Positions 5,131 through 8,505 of a DNA stretch of 8,505 nucleotides are shown here, piece after piece. The stretch comes from Lachnospiraceae bacterium (GTDB lineage: Bacteria; Bacillota_A; Clostridia; Lachnospirales; Lachnospiraceae). The notes beneath the pieces are model-generated. The model had not been told where the DNA came from, made no database searches, and saw nothing but the letters and a program-made list of their open reading frames with translations. The DNA lies in assembly GCA_028694115.1 (NCBI GenBank), contig JAQUUB010000064.1:15594-24098 (forward strand), read 5' to 3'. Both the position numbers and the translations under genes were made by a program. Within the stretch, counting starts at the first letter, position 1. Each line of letters starts with the position of its first letter.

Positions 5131-6451
5131 TTATCAGCAGTATGCAATCAACTATATTATGACTCATCCGATATCAGCTGTACTGCTTGATATGGGTTTA
5201 GGAAAAACAAGTATCACACTCACTGCTTTGGATGCCCTATTGTTTGATTATTTTGAAGTTCACAAGGTTCTGATTATTGCACCCCTGCGTGTTGCGAGAA
5301 ATACATGGTCAGCGGAAATTGAGAAGTGGGAACATCTGCAGGACTTGAAGTATTCCATAGCAGTTGGCACAGAGGCTGAAAGACTTTCCGCTTTAAAGAA
5401 ACAGGCAGATATTTATATTGTCAACCGTGAAAACATTCAATGGCTTGTTGAGAAAAGCGGAGTTCCCTTTGATTTCGATACGTTAATTGTAGATGAATTA
5501 TCATCATTTAAAAATTGGCAGTCAAAGAGATTTCGTTCTCTCATGAAAGTCAGACCAAAGGTAAAAAGAATTATTGGGCTGACAGGAACCCCAAGCAGTA
5601 ACGGATTAATGGATTTATGGGCAGAGTTTAGGCTCCTTGATATGGGTGAAAGGCTTGGAAGATTTATTACTCATTATCGAAATAACTTCTTTGACCCAGA
5701 TAAAAGAAATCAGCAGATGGTGTTTAGTTATAAACCTAAAGCAGGTGCTGAAGATGCAATTTATCGCCTTATTTCAGATATTACAATTTCTATGAAAAGT
5801 ACGGATTATTTGAAAATGCCAGAATGCGTTATAAATGAGGTTGTTGTAACACTTTCAGAAAAGGAGCAAAAAGATTATAACAGCTTAAAACAAGATTTGG
5901 TGATATCAATTAAAGATGAAGAGATAGATGCAGTAAATGCCGCAGCTTTATCAAACAAACTTTGCCAAATGGCAAATGGTGCTGTGTATGGTGAGGACAA
6001 GCAAGTGTTTACGATACATGATAAAAAACTTGATGCACTAGAAGATTTAATTGAATCAGCAAATGGAAAGCCGGTACTTGTGGCTTATTGGTTTAATCAT
6101 GATTTAGAAAGAATTAAAAAGAGGTTTAAGGTTCGTGAAATCAAAACCTCAAAAGATATTAAAGATTGGAACAATGGTGTAATTGAAGTAGCTTTAATAC
6201 ATCCTGCTTCAGCAGGACATGGACTAAACCTTCAAGAAGGAGGTTCAACTCTTATTTGGTTTGGACTTACCTGGAGTTTAGAACTTTATCAGCAAACCAA
6301 TGCAAGACTGTGGAGGCAAGGACAAAATGAAACAGTTGTTATTCACCACATTATTGCTAAAGGGACTATTGATGAGGACATTATAAAAGCTTTAAAGAGA
6401 AAAGAAAAAGTACAATCAGATTTAATAGAGGCTGTAAAAGCAAATCTGTAA
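5111..6451 (+). CDS. SNF2-family (superfamily 2) phage DNA helicase/ATPase
   Basis: A 446-aa protein with a complete SNF2-type motor. Motif I: LLDMGLGKT (25-33). Ia: IIAPLRVARNTW (55-66). II: VDELSSFKN (127-135), with DELS in place of DEAH as is usual for phage members. III: LTGTPSSN (158-165). The second RecA-like lobe has motif V HPASAGHGLNLQ (364-375) and VI QQTNARLWRQGQ (394-405). It has no extra DNA-binding or nuclease domain and fits the short phage form. It likely translocates on DNA in replication or recombination, perhaps together with the VRR-NUC protein encoded just upstream. ATG 5111 is chosen because TTGGAGGG (5096-5103) sits seven bases upstream and homologues begin near MxYxPHxYQ; the in-frame ATG at 5072 lies deep in the preceding gene. 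Intact by length and motifs. Confidence 0.95.
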   Translation: MQYNPHNYQQYAINYIMTHPISAVLLDMGLGKTSITLTALDALLFDYFEVHKVLIIAPLRVARNTWSAEIEKWEHLQDLKYSIAVGTEAERLSALKKQADIYIVNRENIQWLVEKSGVPFDFDTLIVDELSSFKNWQSKRFRSLMKVRPKVKRIIGLTGTPSSNGLMDLWAEFRLLDMGERLGRFITHYRNNFFDPDKRNQQMVFSYKPKAGAEDAIYRLISDITISMKSTDYLKMPECVINEVVVTLSEKEQKDYNSLKQDLVISIKDEEIDAVNAAALSNKLCQMANGAVYGEDKQVFTIHDKKLDALEDLIESANGKPVLVAYWFNHDLERIKKRFKVREIKTSKDIKDWNNGVIEVALIHPASAGHGLNLQEGGSTLIWFGLTWSLELYQQTNARLWRQGQNETVVIHHIIAKGTIDEDIIKALKRKEKVQSDLIEAVKANL

Positions 6452-6508
6452 AGCTAAAAAAATCAGAGTCAATCCGAGGGAAATAATTCTTAATCGGAGG
6501 TACTGCTT

Positions 6509-6763
6509 ATGTATAAAAATAATATGCAAGTCCAACGCACTATTAATGAGGAAGGGTTTTATAATCTAGCAGAGGCTATAATTTTACAAGCCGTAAAGGA
6601 TTATAGATATGCCTTAAGAACACTAAAGAAATATACTTATAGCCTTGAAAGCAATAAAGTAAAATCTAATGTTGAGCGTTTCTTTCGTTCAAAGTGGTAT
6701 TCGGAATTAACAAACATTGATGGAAAAATATTAATTAAGAAATTACGAGAAGAGGTGAAGTGA
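6509..6763 (+). CDS. Small conserved phage protein, 84 aa, function unknown
   Basis: A basic, mostly helical protein. The segment LAEAIILQAVKDYRYALRTL (residues 20-39) followed by VERFFRSKWYSELTNIDGKI (about 55-74) is a pattern I recall from small proteins lying between SNF2 helicase and DUF1492 genes in Clostridia prophages. No enzyme motif is seen. The position next to a sigma-like regulator suggests a DNA-binding or regulatory helper, which is inference. ATG 6509 has CGGAGG (6495-6500) eight bases upstream. The stop is two bases before the start of the next gene, so they are probably cotranslated. The 57-bp gap before it shows no structure. Confidence 0.75.
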   Translation: MYKNNMQVQRTINEEGFYNLAEAIILQAVKDYRYALRTLKKYTYSLESNKVKSNVERFFRSKWYSELTNIDGKILIKKLREEVK

Positions 6764-6765
6764 TT

Positions 6766-7182
6766 ATGATGGCAAAGGAGTATTTAAGTCAAGCTTATCG
6801 TCTCGACCAGAGAATAAATAGCAAGATTGAACAGGTATCATCTTTAAATGACCTTGCTACAAGAGCAACATCTACCATATCGGGAATGCCACATAATCCA
6901 AATCGTGCGATTTCCACCATGGCCAATGCTGTGGAGAAGATTATTGACCTACAGGCAGAGATTAACCAAGATATTGATAAATTGGTGGATTTAAAGCATG
7001 AAATCGTAAGAAGCATAAAAGCTGTCCAAAACCCTGAGTATCAAACTCTTTTAGAAAAGCGTTATCTGTGCTTTATGCAGTGGGAGCAGATTGCCGTGGA
7101 CATGAACTACAGTATTGACAATGTGTTCAAGGTACATAAGAAAGCACTAGATTGCGTGACCATACCAAAAACATTACAGTAA
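6766..7182 (+). CDS. DUF1492 family sigma-like phage transcription regulator (ArpU-type)
   Basis: A 138-aa protein with two parts. Residues about 1-90 are a long helical region, probably coiled coil (KEYLSQAYRLDQRINSKIEQ ... INQDIDKLVDLKHEIVRSIK). The C-terminus holds a sigma region 4-like helix-turn-helix, in YLCFMQWEQIAVDMNYSIDN followed by VFKVHKKAL. DUF1492/ArpU-type proteins at the end of early operons are linked to control of late phage genes or export of autolysin; DNA binding is supported by the motif, the target by context only. AGAGGTGA (6750-6757) lies eight bases before ATG 6766; a second ATG at 6769 is possible, and GTG 6760 is less likely because it is too close to that site. 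It is the last gene before a terminator, after which the packaging genes begin. Confidence 0.88.
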   Translation: MMAKEYLSQAYRLDQRINSKIEQVSSLNDLATRATSTISGMPHNPNRAISTMANAVEKIIDLQAEINQDIDKLVDLKHEIVRSIKAVQNPEYQTLLEKRYLCFMQWEQIAVDMNYSIDNVFKVHKKALDCVTIPKTLQ

Positions 7183-7184
7183 AG

Positions 7185-7213
7185 TACAGAGAAATAGAGT
7201 ATGATATTATGAT
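7185..7213 (+). promoter_or_regulatory. Weak candidate late promoter after the DUF1492 gene
   Basis: TACAGA (7185-7190) and TATGAT (7208-7213) are 17 bp apart. The -10-like part is fair and the -35-like part poor, as expected if a phage sigma-like factor helps. It sits between the regulator and the packaging genes. A terminator at 7241-7275 lies downstream, so transcripts would have to read through it. Low confidence. Confidence 0.25.
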
Positions 7214-7240
7214 AGTATTACAATAGAGAAAAAATAAAAC

Positions 7241-7275
7241 AAGCCTTGTGGGATTGCACCTGCGAGGCTTTCTTT
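7241..7275 (+). terminator. Rho-independent terminator-like hairpin before the packaging module
   Basis: AAGCCTTG (7241-7248) pairs with CGAGGCTT (7263-7270) through eight pairs including one G-U, around a 14-base loop, and the T-rich TTTCTTTAT follows. It separates the early/middle genes from the HNH-terminase genes. A run-through or antitermination step would let late transcription pass. Confidence 0.7.
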
Positions 7276-7299
7276 ATACCCTTAAGGAGGTGACAAGTG

Positions 7300-7659
7300 A
7301 TGCCAAGAAAACCAAAGAGACCATGTTCTCATCCAAGCTGTCCTAACTTAACAGATGGGAGGTTTTGCAAGGAACATGAAAAATTAGAAAACAAACGCTA
7401 CGAGAAGTATGGTCGTGATCCAGCTGTACGCCGTAGGTATGGTAGAGCATGGAAGAGAATCCGTGACAGTTACATCTCACAGCACCCTTTGTGTGAAGAG
7501 TGTGAAAGAGTTGGAAGGGTAACCAAAGCTGAGGAAGTCCATCACATACTTCCTTTGTCACGTGGAGGTACCCATGATAGGAGTAACCTAATGGCTTTGT
7601 GCAAGTCTTGTCATTCTGCTATTACTGCAAAAGATGGTGATAGGTGGAATAGAGGTTGA
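7300..7659 (+). CDS. HNH endonuclease of the packaging module
   Basis: A 119-aa HNH protein. An N-terminal zinc ribbon is formed by C9, C14, C23 and H26 (CSHPSC ... FCKEH). A basic helical stretch follows, then the HNH core: CEEC (C65, C68), VHHILPLSRGG (H81, H82), N96, and LCKSCH (C101, C104, H105). In HK97-like cos phages, an HNH protein encoded next to the small terminase helps the terminase cut at cos; the position here fits that role well. AAGGAGGTGA (7284-7293) is an ideal ribosome site six bases before ATG 7300; the in-frame GTG at 7297 is too close to it. Length is typical for this type. Confidence 0.93.
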   Translation: MPRKPKRPCSHPSCPNLTDGRFCKEHEKLENKRYEKYGRDPAVRRRYGRAWKRIRDSYISQHPLCEECERVGRVTKAEEVHHILPLSRGGTHDRSNLMALCKSCHSAITAKDGDRWNRG

Positions 7660-7790
7660 TGGATTAGTACCCTAGGGGCGGTCTCAATCTCTAGGACTAG
7701 CCCACTGGGGAACGGGTGGGGGGTCACACGCACAAAAGTTGCAATTCAAAGGGGGTATTAACCCAATGGCTTAAGAAAGGGGTGAAAAAT
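7660..7790. other. Probable cos (packaging) region between HNH and small terminase
   Basis: A 131-bp non-coding stretch that is GC-rich against its AT-rich surroundings. It contains a perfect palindrome CCCTAGGG (7670-7677), CTAGGACTAG (7691-7700), a G-run (GGGTGGGGGG, within 7714-7723), the block CACACGCACAAAAG, and GGGT-ATTA-ACCC (7753-7764). Similar G-rich sequence lies between HNH and terS genes in related cos phages as I recall, and cos is generally near terS. The exact cut positions cannot be read from the sequence. The ribosome site of the next gene (AAAGGGGTGA, 7776-7785) is at its right end. Confidence 0.55.
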
Positions 7791-8369
7791 ATGGCCAAGG
7801 ATGGAACAAATAGAGGTGGCAGGCGAGTTCGTGCAGGTGATAAGCAGATACCTCTTTCAGATAAAATTACAAAAGGTAAGGCAGCAAAAGTATTAGAAGT
7901 ACCAAACCTAGAACCAGAAACAATTCTGGAAGCTAGTGATTTAGATGGTGCTGAAAATTTAGATGGTGAGGATATGCCAAATCCAAGTGATTATCTTAGT
8001 TCAAAGCAAAGAGATGGTAGTATGCTCGGAGCGGATTTATTATTTACTGAAACTTGGAAGTGGCTTAAAGATAGGGGATGCGAGAAGTTTGTTAATCCAA
8101 GGATTATTGAATCCTATTCACAAGCCTTTACAAGATATATTCAATGTGAGGAGGCTATTAGTATATATGGACTTTTAGGAAAGCATCCTACAACAGGTGG
8201 TGCTATGGCAAGTCCGTTTGTACAGATGAGCCAATCTTTTTTAAAGCAAGCCAATTTATTGTGGTATGAAATTTTTGATATTGTTAAGCAAAATTGTACT
8301 ACAGCATTTGTTGGAAATCCTCAAGATGATATTATGGAGGCACTTTTATCTGGGAGAAAGGGAAGATAA
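7791..8369 (+). CDS. terS: Phage terminase small subunit, P27-like family
   Basis: A 192-aa small terminase. The N-terminus (MAKDGTNRGGRRVRAGDKQI) is the basic Gly/Arg-rich start typical of these proteins, then comes an acidic linker (residues about 40-70, with LDGAENLDGEDMPNPSDYLS) and a helical C-terminal part: ETWKWLKDRGCEKFVNPRII, ESYSQAFTRYIQCEEAIS, YGLLGKHPTTGGAMASPFVQ and QANLLWYEIFDIV. These blocks match clostridial P27-like small terminases. The protein recognises the packaging site and hands DNA to the large terminase, whose gene is expected just beyond the window. ATG 7791 has AAAGGGGTGA (7776-7785) five bases upstream; the longer in-frame ORF from 7716 overlaps the likely cos region and lacks a ribosome site. 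Confidence 0.9.
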   Translation: MAKDGTNRGGRRVRAGDKQIPLSDKITKGKAAKVLEVPNLEPETILEASDLDGAENLDGEDMPNPSDYLSSKQRDGSMLGADLLFTETWKWLKDRGCEKFVNPRIIESYSQAFTRYIQCEEAISIYGLLGKHPTTGGAMASPFVQMSQSFLKQANLLWYEIFDIVKQNCTTAFVGNPQDDIMEALLSGRKGR

Positions 8370-8371
8370 AA

Positions 8372-8505
8372 ATGGATAAACAACTTTTTATGAAGCAACT
8401 TCACAAAAATAAAAATATATTAACCAAACAACAATATAAGACATTAAGAGGGCAAGCAGTAGCTGGAGATGTTACTGGTGCCGATAAAGGACTTATAAAA
8501 ATATT
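8372..8505 (+). CDS. Small phage protein downstream of terS, cut by right edge
   Basis: An open frame starts at ATG 8372, two bases after the terS stop, with AAAGGGAAG (8358-8366) just upstream, and runs to the window end. The 44 visible residues begin MDKQLFMKQLHKNKNILTKQ and continue QYKTLRGQAVAGDVTGADKG. The motif LTxQQYxTLRGQxxAGDxxG(A) occurs in small proteins between terS and terL genes of Clostridia prophages, as I recall. Function is unknown. Because the usual protein is only about 45-60 aa, it is probably nearly complete here. Confidence 0.7.
   Translation, partial: MDKQLFMKQLHKNKNILTKQQYKTLRGQAVAGDVTGADKGLIKI

Noticed and set aside
7716..7790. 25-residue N-terminal extension of the small terminase
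   Set aside because: It covers the probable cos region, lacks a ribosome site and is not typical of the family.
1..8505. tRNA genes, insertion sequences, integrase or attachment sites
   Set aside because: I saw no tRNA-like cloverleaf, transposase or integrase; the prophage ends are outside the window.

Overview
The window is a stretch of a temperate, tailed-phage (siphovirus-type) prophage of a low-GC Gram-positive host (Bacillota, most likely a Clostridia-type anaerobe). The evidence is AT-rich sequence, strong AGGAGG ribosome binding sites on nearly every gene, tightly packed or overlapping genes, and a gene set characteristic of such prophages: DUF2800 nuclease-like protein, AntA/KilAC antirepressor, PrimPol/D5 primase-helicase, VRR-NUC nuclease, SNF2 helicase, DUF1492 sigma-like regulator, HNH endonuclease and P27-like small terminase. 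The host species cannot be fixed from this window.

Layout. From 1 to 1063 three genes run leftward: a 57-aa protein, a 116-aa protein and a DUF2800 protein cut by the left edge. From 1064 to 1461 there is an AT-rich divergent intergenic region holding four copies of a 28-bp element (three facing one way, one the other) and a palindrome just before the antirepressor. From 1462 to 7182 the genes run rightward: antirepressor, a short broken ORF, primase-helicase, a 190-bp gap with a 100-bp inverted-repeat structure, VRR-NUC nuclease, SNF2 helicase, a small conserved protein and the DUF1492 regulator. A hairpin terminator at 7241-7275 closes this early/middle block. The packaging module follows: HNH endonuclease, a GC-rich non-coding stretch that is a likely cos site, the small terminase, and the start of a small ORF that runs off the right edge. 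The large terminase is expected just beyond.

How it fits together. The DUF2800, VRR-NUC, SNF2 and primase-helicase proteins form the replication/recombination module. The antirepressor is the switch gene beside the divergent control region. The DUF1492 protein sits last in the early block, where it could turn on the late genes. The HNH endonuclease and terminase cut and package DNA at cos.

I found no obviously new protein system. The items most worth a second look are non-coding: the four-copy 28-bp element (two GTCC heptamers, 19 bp apart) oriented outward in the divergent region; the 100-bp inverted-repeat element between primase and VRR-NUC; and the frameshifted remnant of a DUF4406-like gene with a perfect hairpin at the break.
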